From assembly GCA_946535435.1 (NCBI GenBank), contig CAMNDM010000004.1, positions 1-64,000 of the forward strand: a stretch of DNA of 64,000 bases, written 5' to 3'. Positions within the stretch are counted from its first letter, which is position 1; each line of letters opens with the position of its first letter. The stretch comes from Physcocola sp002396385 (GTDB lineage Bacteria > Bacteroidota > Bacteroidia > Bacteroidales > Paludibacteraceae). A program made the position numbers and the translations under genes. Positions 42,373-50,264 of this stretch are shown piece by piece. The notes beneath the pieces are model-generated. The model had not been told where the DNA came from and made no database searches. It saw only the letters and a program-made list of their open reading frames with translations.

Positions 42373-42380
42373 CAAATTTA
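42373..42380 (-). promoter_or_regulatory. -7 promoter element of etfBA-acd operon
   Basis: TAAATTTG on the - strand, ~95 bases before etfB. Confidence 0.5.
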
Positions 42381-42431
42381 CTTATTTATTAAAATAAAAA
42401 TCAAGCGTTTTTATGTCTATTTTCGCTTAAA

Positions 42432-42458
42432 TTGCACACTTTTCACAAAAGTGTGCAA
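42432..42458. promoter_or_regulatory. 12-bp perfect palindrome upstream of etf operon
   Basis: TTGCACACTTTT-cac-AAAAGTGTGCAA, about 50 bases upstream of the etfB -7 element. Shape and place fit a dimeric regulator that senses acyl-CoA or a fatty acid. It may instead be a terminator-like hairpin; the flanks are not T-rich. Confidence 0.6.
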
Positions 42459-42597
42459 TAATTTCAGTATATTTAGTGAGTGTGAACGAAAGTTAAACCA
42501 ACGGGCCTGGGTATGCTGGGGGTGCCTTTTTGCCGGGCTTACGGCTCGCTCTTGCTGCTCTTTTTTGCTGTCTTTCCTGCTTCCTCCACACTTCTTT

Positions 42598-43377
42598 CTA
42601 GCGCCAGTCTGCCAGCGACGACTTTGTTTCCAATGCGTCTTGCTGTTGCTTGGGCAGCCGTGGAAAGAAGTTGAGTTTTGCTATGCGCTCTACTTCCCTG
42701 ACGCTGCGGGCGGCCCCTTCCACGCTTTGTGGCGTCTTGCTGTTGCTGAACAGGAACCCGATGGCTTTCTCGTGTCCCGGGCGAAGGCTGAGCACTACCT
42801 TGAAAAAGGCGTCGGGGACGGCTACCTTGTGCTGTGTGCCGATAAACGGCGGACGGCGGCTCTGAAAGACCGGGCCTGCTACCACTACGATGCTGTCTTC
42901 CCTTACGGCCCATATGCGGCACGAGTCTTCGAGGGCCTGCCAGCCTCCGGCGTTAAGTTCGTGGAGTTGTGGACACATGTTGCTCATCAGGAAGCATTCG
43001 TCCATTGCACGGCGGCTGAACTTGTTGTCGGCGGCGGGGCAGAGGTGCCCGCGGTCGTAGCCGGAGTTCGAATAGTCGCGTGTGGTCACCCGGTATTTGG
43101 TGCGGAGTAGTGAGTCGGGCTGGAAATTGTTGGCCCGTTTCTGTTTTCCGTTGGTCTCGGCGGACGAAAGGGTCCAAGCCACCCACGTCGGCTGCTTCCG
43201 TTTCTTGTGGAAGGCTGAACAGTAGTTGCTGTGAACGACCAGTTTCTCGTGGTGGAAGCAACGGCGCGAGGGTACACCGACCGCTGTGTCGACCACGTGG
43301 CCGGTGCCCCGGTAGGTGCTGCACGATGCCAGCGTTATTGCAAACAGTAGGGTTGCGTTGCGGAGTGCCGGTATCAT
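42598..43377 (-). CDS. Secreted DNA/RNA non-specific endonuclease (NUC family), lipoprotein
   Basis: A 259-residue betabetaalpha-Me nuclease. Lipobox at LASC (signal FAITLASCSTYRG). The active-site motif is YDRGHLCPAADN with catalytic His, followed by FLMSNMCPQLHELNAGGWQ, where the Asn binds the metal. It likely digests extracellular nucleic acid at the cell surface. It is translated from the stop of the longer nuclease gene upstream (ATGA overlap), so the two are co-expressed. Confidence 0.85.
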   Translation of the reverse strand: MIPALRNATLLFAITLASCSTYRGTGHVVDTAVGVPSRRCFHHEKLVVHSNYCSAFHKKRKQPTWVAWTLSSAETNGKQKRANNFQPDSLLRTKYRVTTRDYSNSGYDRGHLCPAADNKFSRRAMDECFLMSNMCPQLHELNAGGWQALEDSCRIWAVREDSIVVVAGPVFQSRRPPFIGTQHKVAVPDAFFKVVLSLRPGHEKAIGFLFSNSKTPQSVEGAARSVREVERIAKLNFFPRLPKQQQDALETKSSLADWR

Positions 43378-44372
43378 AAGTCCGATGGCTTTTTATAGTA
43401 ATAGTTCCGTTTTCTGCCTTTGCTTGACTTTGGTGCAGTCTGTTTGCCGGCCGCTGGTTTTTGTTGGTAGCGGTTTCCACCTCCGTAATAATTTGAGGAA
43501 TAGTTGCGTTCTAGCTGCTTCGGTGTCTTCCATTCCCAGTAGTCGGCGGTTTGGTCGAGCCGTTCCTTCACCTCCTTGGGCAGGTTGGGGAAGAAAACGA
43601 TGCCGGTTTCTTGTTCTATCGATGCGACGGAGCAGACCGCCTCCCGCATTTTGGCGGGGTATTCGTTGTTGGCCATCACGAATCCCAGCATTTTCTCGTG
43701 TCCCTTCCGCATGCTGAGCACTACCTTGAAAAAAGCGTCTGGCACGTCTAACAGGTGAGCAATGCCTATTTTTTGCGGAGTGTCTTTATAAATAGGTCCG
43801 CATACAATAAACAGGGTGTCTTCTATGCGGCACCATTCACGGCAACGAATCTCGAGGGCGTTCCATGCCCCGTTGTTCAGTTTGGCTGTTTGCGGGCAGA
43901 TGTTGCTCATGAGTGCGCATTCCAGCGATGCTTTTTCCGCAAAGCGGCAGTCGGCTGCCGGCATCATGTGCCCGCGGCTGAAACCGGACTTTTCGTAATC
44001 CCATTTTTCAACGCGCCATTCAGGTTGCTCGAGGTCGTGGTCGGTAGTGAACGGACTGCGTTTGCCGTTTACGCTGAGCATGCTGGGGGTCAGCGCCCAC
44101 ATCACCCATTTGGCCTGGCAGTGCTGTTTGCTGAAAGCGGTGCGGTAGAACGAACGTACCAGAGGCACGTCGTCTGTCGTGACTGTAGGGTAGCCCACAC
44201 AGCCCATGGCTTTTTGCAACCTCGCCGAAAGCACCTTCGCTGCCGCCGGGTCGGCCGCTTCTTGTTGTGAAAGGAGTTGTTGCCGGACCGGTTGCCTTGC
44301 CTGTCCGCTGTTTAATGAAGCCCCTATCGCCAGTATGGCCAGCAGGGCGCAGAAGAAGAAACGTGACCTCAT
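43374..44372 (-). CDS. Secreted DNA/RNA non-specific endonuclease (NUC family), second
   Basis: A 332-residue homologue of the neighbouring nuclease, with a cleaved-type signal peptide (FFFCALLAILAIGASLNSGQA). Motif FSRGHMMPAADC (Ser in place of Asp before Arg) and LMSNICPQTAKLNNGAWN are intact. The C-terminal ~60 residues are basic, rich in Asn, Tyr, Gln and Lys, a possible nucleic-acid or envelope-binding tail. First gene of the pair. Confidence 0.85.
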   Translation of the reverse strand: MRSRFFFCALLAILAIGASLNSGQARQPVRQQLLSQQEAADPAAAKVLSARLQKAMGCVGYPTVTTDDVPLVRSFYRTAFSKQHCQAKWVMWALTPSMLSVNGKRSPFTTDHDLEQPEWRVEKWDYEKSGFSRGHMMPAADCRFAEKASLECALMSNICPQTAKLNNGAWNALEIRCREWCRIEDTLFIVCGPIYKDTPQKIGIAHLLDVPDAFFKVVLSMRKGHEKMLGFVMANNEYPAKMREAVCSVASIEQETGIVFFPNLPKEVKERLDQTADYWEWKTPKQLERNYSSNYYGGGNRYQQKPAAGKQTAPKSSKGRKRNYYYKKPSDL

Positions 44373-44460
44373 ATCGTTAAATAGCTATAAACTGGAGATA
44401 AAGATAGCAAAAAAGGTGCTATCTGCAATATGGTTCCACTTTTTCGGATGCTTGCAGAAA

Positions 44461-44491
44461 AAAAGCCCGCAAACAACGTTTGCAGGCTTTT
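44461..44491. terminator. Bidirectional terminator
   Basis: AAAAGCCCGCAAAC / GTTTGCAGGCTTTT with one mismatch. It lies between the lipoprotein gene end and the nuclease pair. Confidence 0.7.
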
Positions 44492-44516
44492 ATATGTAAA
44501 TTCCGTTTAGCGGACT

Positions 44517-45398
44517 TTATTTGCGTTTCGCATTTTTAATGGCAATGGTGTGGTCTTTGTTCATTACAGTGAGCGAAAGATCAAGCGTTAGCGAACCGTT
44601 CTCGTAATTACCATTGATGTTGGCTCCCAGTTTGTCGGAGATTTTACCGAGGGTGTAGCTTGCCGAGAAGCCTTTCAGGTCGAAATTCATATTCTCGGTG
44701 TCGAGGTTGCTGAAGAAGTACATGGCGTCGAGCACAATGTTCATTTCAGGCATTTTTTCGCTGAACTTGCATTTGCCGAGGTCGATATCTACGAATCCTT
44801 TGTCGGTGATTGAACTTGTGAAGGTGATGAAGCCCGACTCTTGTCCGTCGTAAGTGGCTTCGCCTTCCCACACACCGTTCAGCAGTTCTTTGTAGGCTTC
44901 GTTCGGCTCGTTCGGGAAAAGATCGGGAGCACTGAAGTTCCCTAAACCCAACATTGCCTTGTCGGTTGCGAAAAAGAGGGTGTCGGTCAGTTCGGTTCCG
45001 GTAATTACCAAATACAACTGGTTGCAGTTGTCGTACATCTTACCATCCATAGCCAGTGTGAGCTGGGCGTCAGAGCCGGTGTCGATAGTCTCGTTCTGCG
45101 CACGGAGGTAAGAGGTGTCGCCCGATACCTTAATGTTCACGTCAGAGAAGTCGTAAGACAAATAAGGTATACCGGTAGAAATAGACAATGAGATATTTCC
45201 ATCCTTCTTTGTGATTTTTGCAAACACGCTGTCTTTTGTCAGCTGACCATACATAAGGGTTCCGCTGTAGGCTTGAACGTCTTGAGCAGGAGTAGGTTCG
45301 TTTTCCGATTCTTCATCGTCGTTGCTACAGGCCATTGGCAGGAAGGCAAATGATGCTACTGCTACCAATGATGTTACGAATAAAAAGATTTTCTTCAT
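44517..45398 (-). CDS. Surface lipoprotein, unknown (possibly DUF4925-like)
   Basis: A 293-residue lipoprotein. The signal ends at Cys24 (LPMAC), followed by SNDDEESENE, a surface-export signal. The body consists of two similar beta-rich halves (YSGTLMYGQLTKDSVFAK and WEGEATYDGQESGFITF), suggesting two lipocalin-like barrels. The DUF4925 label is a recollection of family shape, not a search result. Single gene. Confidence 0.65.
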   Translation of the reverse strand: MKKIFLFVTSLVAVASFAFLPMACSNDDEESENEPTPAQDVQAYSGTLMYGQLTKDSVFAKITKKDGNISLSISTGIPYLSYDFSDVNIKVSGDTSYLRAQNETIDTGSDAQLTLAMDGKMYDNCNQLYLVITGTELTDTLFFATDKAMLGLGNFSAPDLFPNEPNEAYKELLNGVWEGEATYDGQESGFITFTSSITDKGFVDIDLGKCKFSEKMPEMNIVLDAMYFFSNLDTENMNFDLKGFSASYTLGKISDKLGANINGNYENGSLTLDLSLTVMNKDHTIAIKNAKRK

Positions 45399-45603
45399 CT
45401 TCTATATGCTTTGTTTTTTGCAAAGATAACAATAAAAGTGTAAATAACTTAAAAAAACTTAAATAATTTACTCTTTATCTTCCTGATGCTCTTGTTTTAC
45501 CTGCAAACTACTCTTTTTTTCTCATCTGCCTGTCTTCTATTTCCTGACGCTGCCGTATTCGCTGATAAGGGGAGAAATTTGTTGTTTTAGTCCGCCCGCC
45601 TCA

Positions 45604-45840
45604 CTGTAACCGGGGGTCAGCGCCCCCGGCTGGTCACGCATACCTCCCTCTGCCAGGAAGGCAGTACCTTTCAACCATCACCAATCAAGCCTAAGTTGGC
45701 CCTCCGTCTTTTTTCTGTAGCCGTTGGCCCTCCGCTATCCGTCGGTATTTGGGTAGGCTGGAAGCCTGTACCTTTGTAACCGGGGGTCAGCGCCCCCGGC
45801 CGGTCACGCATACCTCCTTCTGCCTGGAAGGCAGTACCTT
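45604..45840 (+). repeat. Second structured repeat family, two copies
   Basis: Units at 45604-45669 and 45776-45839: hairpin CCGGGGG-tcagcg-CCCCCGG, then a spacer, then CTGCC-agga/tgga-GGCAG and TACCTT. Between them GGCT-gga-AGCC-TGTACCTT (45756-45775) is a partial unit whose stem bases changed on both sides. The remainder of 45399-45965 shows nothing else but the terminator below. Confidence 0.8.
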
Positions 45841-45866
45841 GCCTAACGATTCAGACAAAGCGGAGC

Positions 45867-45901
45867 AAAAAAAGAGGTTGCCAACTCACGCAGGCAACCT
45901 C
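45867..45901 (-). terminator. Terminator of second His-rich gene
   Basis: GAGGTTGCC / GGCAACCTC with a T-run on the - strand. Confidence 0.85.
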
Positions 45902-45965
45902 CACATTCATTCAAGTTTATCGGGTATTTAGTAATTAGTATTTTTCTGTATTTTCTTTTCCATCT

Positions 45966-46358
45966 TTAACGGCGGTAGTGAACCGGACGTCCGTGGTGGT
46001 GATGGTGGTGGTGAACCGGAGCGTGGTGGTAAACGCGGGCAGGAGCACGATGGTAAACGCGGGCTGGTGCAGCGTGGTGGACCACTACCGGAGCTGGTGC
46101 CACATGGTGTACAACCACTGGTGCAGGCTCTACTACTTCTACCACCTCAACCGGTGCGGGCTCTACCACATGGACAACACGGGCAGGTGCCACTTGGTGA
46201 ACCACTACCGGAGCGGGAGCCGCTACCGATACGTGGGCGCTAACGGTTGGAACTGGGACCGACGCCGAAAAACTGGCGAAGACCTGTGAATTTGCTGCTG
46301 AGCCAATGGCTAACATAAATGCGGTTGCTAGAACCTTTACAATGCTATTTGTTTTCAT
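45966..46358 (-). CDS. Secreted His/Val/Pro-rich repeat protein (copy 2)
   Basis: A 130-residue paralog of the protein at 14667-15050: nearly identical signal peptide (MKTNSIVKVLATAFMLAIGS), the same A-P-V-V and V-E-P repeats, and a tail ending in seven histidines and RPVHYRR. The repeat middle differs in unit number (A-P-A-R-V-Y-H units are expanded). The leader is conserved as well, so both genes should be controlled together. Function unknown; metal binding at the surface or in the periplasm is the obvious idea. Confidence 0.75.
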   Translation of the reverse strand: MKTNSIVKVLATAFMLAIGSAANSQVFASFSASVPVPTVSAHVSVAAPAPVVVHQVAPARVVHVVEPAPVEVVEVVEPAPVVVHHVAPAPVVVHHAAPARVYHRAPARVYHHAPVHHHHHHHGRPVHYRR

Positions 46359-46410
46359 ATCTCTATATCTTTTATTGTTCAACTTTCAGTGACGAAGCAG
46401 TTGTTTGCCG

Positions 46411-46460
46411 CTTCTGTCTGTATAAATCCAAAAGGCGTGCCAAACATTTTTTCCGTACTG
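46411..46460 (-). promoter_or_regulatory. Conserved leader with sigma-54-like element (copy 2)
   Basis: TGGCACG-N4-TTGG on the - strand (46442-46428), same as upstream of copy 1. Confidence 0.5.
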
Positions 46461-46644
46461 TGCCAATTCTCCCGGTTGTTTTTTCTCTTAAAATGAATTT
46501 GGCTGAAAATGATAGTGTTACGGTTGAAATATTGCTTGATAACCATGCTGAAGAGCATTAAAATTCTGTTCTTTTTCCTCAAAAAAAAGATTTTGGCTGT
46601 GTTTTTATGCGATAGATTTGTGGCTCGGCGAGTGTGTTGTCTGC

Positions 46645-46684
46645 ACAAAAAAATCCGTTCCTGCATTGTTCGCAAGAACGGATT
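46645..46684 (-). terminator. Terminator of C10 protease gene
   Basis: AATCCGTTC / GAACGGATT stem with seven T on the - strand. Confidence 0.8.
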
Positions 46685-46708
46685 GCTATAAATCGGGGTG
46701 ATTGATCC

Positions 46709-47944
46709 TTAGTCGTCAGTGTTTAGCATTACCGCTTCTTCCTGTGGCTTTGGCCAGGCATAAAAGAAAGTTAAACCATCCATATAGTTGTGGTTTCTGT
46801 TAATATGGTAATACTCGTCGTACTCCACAGCAGCATCCACATCGAAACAGCCCCCAGCGAACCAACCGTCGCAATCGCCGCCCCATCCCCAGTTGATGTG
46901 GTAGTAGGTGTCGCCTTCCACCACGTTTGTTGAGTCAGACGCAGAACGGTATTGTTCGGTTCGGTAGCCGTCCATCAGCCAGGTGTGTCCGCCGCTAAAT
47001 GTAGCACTGGTAACCATAACCGGATGACTTTCTGCTATGTCCTTAAGGATAGATTGGCCGGAGTAGAAGGACGATGCCTGTGTTTGGTAACCGTATTCCT
47101 GCAGATATTTCATCGCTTTATATCCGTCGACTCCTACTGCACAATTATTAAAAACTTTTGGCAGATCGCGCCATAGACAACGGAACAAGATGCCCACCCA
47201 AATTTTGTGAAAGTCATCAAGATCGTAGGCATATTTTTGGGCCGTCATCTCGGGCATCATTTCAATTCCGGGCTGGTTATAGTAGCCAATCAGTTGTGCT
47301 AAAGCGGTAAGGGTGCAACCCGTATAGTAGGGTGTGCCACTTGACGGACAAGTGTCTATAAACGCATTGTAAGGCGCTATCTGGTTCCATGCCGTTTTAA
47401 TTAATGGCCCCACTTGCTGGGCTGGCAGTTCGATAAGGCTGTCGCCGTCGGCAGTAAGTTTTTTCAGGCTTTTAGCCTTTTTCTCCGACTTTGCGGCGGC
47501 TGCGGCAATTTTGCGTTCGGTGTAGTTCTTTATGTGGTCTAACAGCATGCTGAACCCGGGGTTGTCCGAGTCCTCGCTGAAGCGGCCTTGGTCGGCACAC
47601 ACAACTATCCTGTCGGTCACACGGCTGTCGGCGGCAACAATGACGAAGCCGGCATTTTCTGCAAAGTTGCATGCATAGGCAATCGTGTCTGTGTTCTTTT
47701 CTCCTCCCATCAGTGCGGCTACCGATTCTATCGTACGCTGTATACCGTCTTGCCCTGACAGAAACGATTTTGCCGCACTTAGCGCGTCTTTTTTCGCAGT
47801 CTCTTTCCTTATGGTTGTGGAAACCTTTACGTTTTGTGGCACCTCCTCCTGGTCGGTGTAACTGTCATCTTCGCAACCGGGCAGCACACAGCAGGTGCCA
47901 AACACAGAAATTAGGGTAAATGGCAATAAAACTGATTTTTTCAT
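46709..47944 (-). CDS. C10 family cysteine protease, lipoprotein (second)
   Basis: A 411-residue secreted streptopain-type protease. Lipobox Cys24 (VLPGC) followed by EDDSYTDQEE. A Spi-like pro-domain (KKDALSAAKSFLSG, AGFVIVAADSRV) precedes the catalytic domain: TAWNQIAPYNAF, catalytic Cys in YYTGCTLTALAQLIGYYNQP, His in GGHTWLMDGYR and the C-terminal NWGWGGDCDGWFAGG. All catalytic residues are present. It is closer to the family consensus than the copy at 16021-17418. Confidence 0.88.
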   Translation of the reverse strand: MKKSVLLPFTLISVFGTCCVLPGCEDDSYTDQEEVPQNVKVSTTIRKETAKKDALSAAKSFLSGQDGIQRTIESVAALMGGEKNTDTIAYACNFAENAGFVIVAADSRVTDRIVVCADQGRFSEDSDNPGFSMLLDHIKNYTERKIAAAAAKSEKKAKSLKKLTADGDSLIELPAQQVGPLIKTAWNQIAPYNAFIDTCPSSGTPYYTGCTLTALAQLIGYYNQPGIEMMPEMTAQKYAYDLDDFHKIWVGILFRCLWRDLPKVFNNCAVGVDGYKAMKYLQEYGYQTQASSFYSGQSILKDIAESHPVMVTSATFSGGHTWLMDGYRTEQYRSASDSTNVVEGDTYYHINWGWGGDCDGWFAGGCFDVDAAVEYDEYYHINRNHNYMDGLTFFYAWPKPQEEAVMLNTDD

Positions 47945-48101
47945 ACATTACTCGTGTTGATTGATTTTAATAATTACAAATTTAAGCAATGTAGGTCGGA
48001 CAAGCAAACACGAATGCAACCATTTACCATTTTTGAAAAATATTATTTCTTGATTTTAGGGTTCTTAGCTCATCTGATTGGGTAAATTGTGATAAAAACA
48101 T

Positions 48102-48109
48102 TATATTTG
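48102..48109 (+). promoter_or_regulatory. -7 promoter element
   Basis: TATATTTG, 41 bases before the lipoprotein gene at 48151. Confidence 0.7.
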
Positions 48110-48150
48110 TTCCCGATTAGAAAAATCAACATGTTAAAAACTAAATTTTT

Positions 48151-48936
48151 ATGAATAGGTTATTTCGTTTTTTTGCGTTTGCTGTTGTTTCGGTTTGCGC
48201 ACTTGGTTTTATTTCTTGTAGTAACGACGACGATGACGACGACAATAGCAGTCCGTCTGCCGTCTTAGAAGGCCAGCAGACCTCTCCTGAGGAAATTTCG
48301 GGCGACTCTTGGGTCCTGAGCACTGCGGAAAGTAAAGTGTATGTCAACTATAACGGCTATAACGGCTTCGTGCCCCTTGAAAGCGCCCCACAGGAAAATA
48401 ATAATGGAATGATTCTTACAGGGATGACATTCTATGCCGACGGTACCGCCGATTGGGACGTTTCCGGCATAAAATCGAAGGGAGAATACAGCCTGAACGG
48501 GAAAGATTTCACCTGCACCCACGACATCCTTGTTGAAGTAAACACTCCCAATGGTGTTGTGAAAAAGCAAGTGCCTTTCACCGCAAAGAAAGGGGTTGAC
48601 ATTGCTGATATTATGGCGGAGTTGGCTGCTATAGAACAGAAAAAATGGTATAAGGAGAAAGACTTAGGCAGTGAAGATATGTTTGATGCGATAGACATGA
48701 CGTTGGAAGAGAACAAGAAGATGAACGATATTATCATCACTTCACACGATCTGACCAAACAAGGAAACAAACTCTATATCAAGTACAGTTTACGCCAAGA
48801 AATCAATCACGATTTCAACATCAGCGATGAAGATTTGGAAGAAATGGGCGAATTTGGCGGCTTGTTCGAGAACTTGCAGAAAGTAAACAAGCAGCCAAAG
48901 CTGTTCGACTACTATTTGGTTTACAACAAAAAGTAA
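48151..48936 (+). CDS. Surface lipoprotein, unknown function
   Basis: A 261-residue lipoprotein with Cys23 in LGFISC followed by SN and a run of six aspartates, a strong surface-export signal. The body is a beta-rich single domain (SWVLSTAESKVYVNYNGYNG, MTFYADGTADW, GEYSLNGKDFTCTHDI) similar in style to lipocalin/calycin-type Bacteroides lipoproteins, then a helical C-terminus. No family recognised. Own promoter and terminator. Confidence 0.7.
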   Translation: MNRLFRFFAFAVVSVCALGFISCSNDDDDDDNSSPSAVLEGQQTSPEEISGDSWVLSTAESKVYVNYNGYNGFVPLESAPQENNNGMILTGMTFYADGTADWDVSGIKSKGEYSLNGKDFTCTHDILVEVNTPNGVVKKQVPFTAKKGVDIADIMAELAAIEQKKWYKEKDLGSEDMFDAIDMTLEENKKMNDIIITSHDLTKQGNKLYIKYSLRQEINHDFNISDEDLEEMGEFGGLFENLQKVNKQPKLFDYYLVYNKK

Positions 48937-48956
48937 AAACACACCATATAAAGGAA

Positions 48957-48988
48957 GGCAGGAAACAGTGGTTTCCTGCCTTTTTTTT
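48957..48988 (+). terminator. Terminator of lipoprotein gene
   Basis: GGCAGGAAAC-agtg-GTTTCCTGCC followed by eight T. Confidence 0.95.
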
Positions 48989-49037
48989 CGTAAACACACT
49001 ATAATGGCGGAAAACTTGCTTATATGAATAATCCATT

Positions 49038-49475
49038 TTACCCCCGCACATAATGGTATTCTATACCGTTATGCAGGCGTAAGATTAGTTCGTTGTGGTC
49101 GGCCTTGTTGACAAAGAACTCCACGTAGTCGCCATTCTCGTAGTGGATGCTGATCCAACCGTTGTGGTATTGGTACGAACCTTTGTCGTAAAGGGCGTTG
49201 TGGCAGTCGTAATAAAGGATCTCCCAATCGGTGAAGTTGATGTACGACTCATATTGGCAATGGGTCAGACCATCGTGTGAAGCCGGATACCAGCGTCCGT
49301 TACGGATGTAGTTGTACACGTTGTGGTGGTAGTATGCATCGTCGTAATAGTCGTGGTGGTAATAGTAGTCGTCATCGTAGTAATAGTCGTCGTAATAGTC
49401 GTGATGGCGACGGCATGAATTGGCCGACAAAAGGAATCCGACCAAGATTGGAAGAATTACAACTAGTTTTCTCAT
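49038..49475 (-). CDS. Lipoprotein with Tyr/Asp/His-rich segment
   Basis: A 145-residue lipoprotein (Cys21 in LSANSC) in which residues ~24-55 are almost only His, Tyr and Asp (HHDYYDDYYYDDDYYYHHDY). The rest is a small beta domain (SYINFTDWEILYYDCHNALYD, GWISIHYENGDYVEFFV). The aromatic-acidic-histidine stretch may bind metal or stick to surfaces. 16 bases after the upstream gene, so probably co-transcribed. Confidence 0.65.
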   Translation of the reverse strand: MRKLVVILPILVGFLLSANSCRRHHDYYDDYYYDDDYYYHHDYYDDAYYHHNVYNYIRNGRWYPASHDGLTHCQYESYINFTDWEILYYDCHNALYDKGSYQYHNGWISIHYENGDYVEFFVNKADHNELILRLHNGIEYHYVRG

Positions 49476-49491
49476 TTCTTTTTATATCACT

Positions 49492-49956
49492 TTACTTTTT
49501 TATGATCTTATACTCGTCTTTCCCGATTCTTAGCTTGTAGCCTCCCCTCATGCCGGGCAGCTCCACCTTCTGTAGGTTCGATGCTGTCTCTTCCGAGTAG
49601 GAGATGAGTCCACCGCCCGAATTCATTAGGAAGATGCTTAGCCCTTTCACTCCGTCGACCGACACCTCGTTTATCGCGCTGTTGATGTGGATGCGCGGAC
49701 GGCGCAAGTCGGTTGCTACCAGCTCGGCATCGCTGTCGTAATAGTGGAGCGACACCACATCGGAAAATTCCATTACCGTGCGGCTGTCCGTCTCTACTTG
49801 CAAGACGTCGTCGTTGAAGCTCATCGAATTTTTCCCCGGCACGTCTACAACCAATTGGCTCGCCGAGAATTCTATATGTACAACTGGTTGGGCGGCTTTG
49901 GTGGCTATTGTGCCGACAAACAGACACACCCAAACAAAAAAACGTTTCAAAAACAT
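49492..49956 (-). CDS. Secreted hypothetical protein
   Basis: A 154-residue protein with a signal peptide (FLKRFFVWVCLFVGTIATKA) and a beta-strand-rich mature part (VHIEFSASQLVVDVPG, SVDGVKGLSIFLMNSGG, GGYKLRIGKDEYKIIKK). This is the pattern of short secreted proteins with a T9SS-like end region in Bacteroidota, but no clear sorting motif is seen. Function unknown. First of a two-gene unit. Confidence 0.6.
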   Translation of the reverse strand: MFLKRFFVWVCLFVGTIATKAAQPVVHIEFSASQLVVDVPGKNSMSFNDDVLQVETDSRTVMEFSDVVSLHYYDSDAELVATDLRRPRIHINSAINEVSVDGVKGLSIFLMNSGGGLISYSEETASNLQKVELPGMRGGYKLRIGKDEYKIIKK

Positions 49957-50192
49957 TGTGTTGTCTTAATTTTTTTGATATTAGACTTACTATAAAATAG
50001 GTATGGTTGAATGATTTTGACTTCAACAGTACTTCTACTCTCGTAATATGCAAAGATAGTGCAAATTATGTAAAAAACTGAAAAAACTTGCTTTTACACT
50101 TATAAATCGTCTGGCACACTTGGTTTGTGACCATAGAAAGTTTGAAAAAAAGGAATATGGAACAGATTGTGGTTTGGCCGGTGGAAAAAGAC

Positions 50193-50200
50193 TATATTTG
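50193..50200 (+). promoter_or_regulatory. -7 promoter element
   Basis: TATATTTG, 65 bases before ATG 50265, which argues against starts at 50127 or 50157. Confidence 0.55.
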
Positions 50201-50264
50201 TAAGAAAGAACGACATTTTCGAGTTGAAATATGGACAATGGGAAAAGATTTGGACAATATAACG

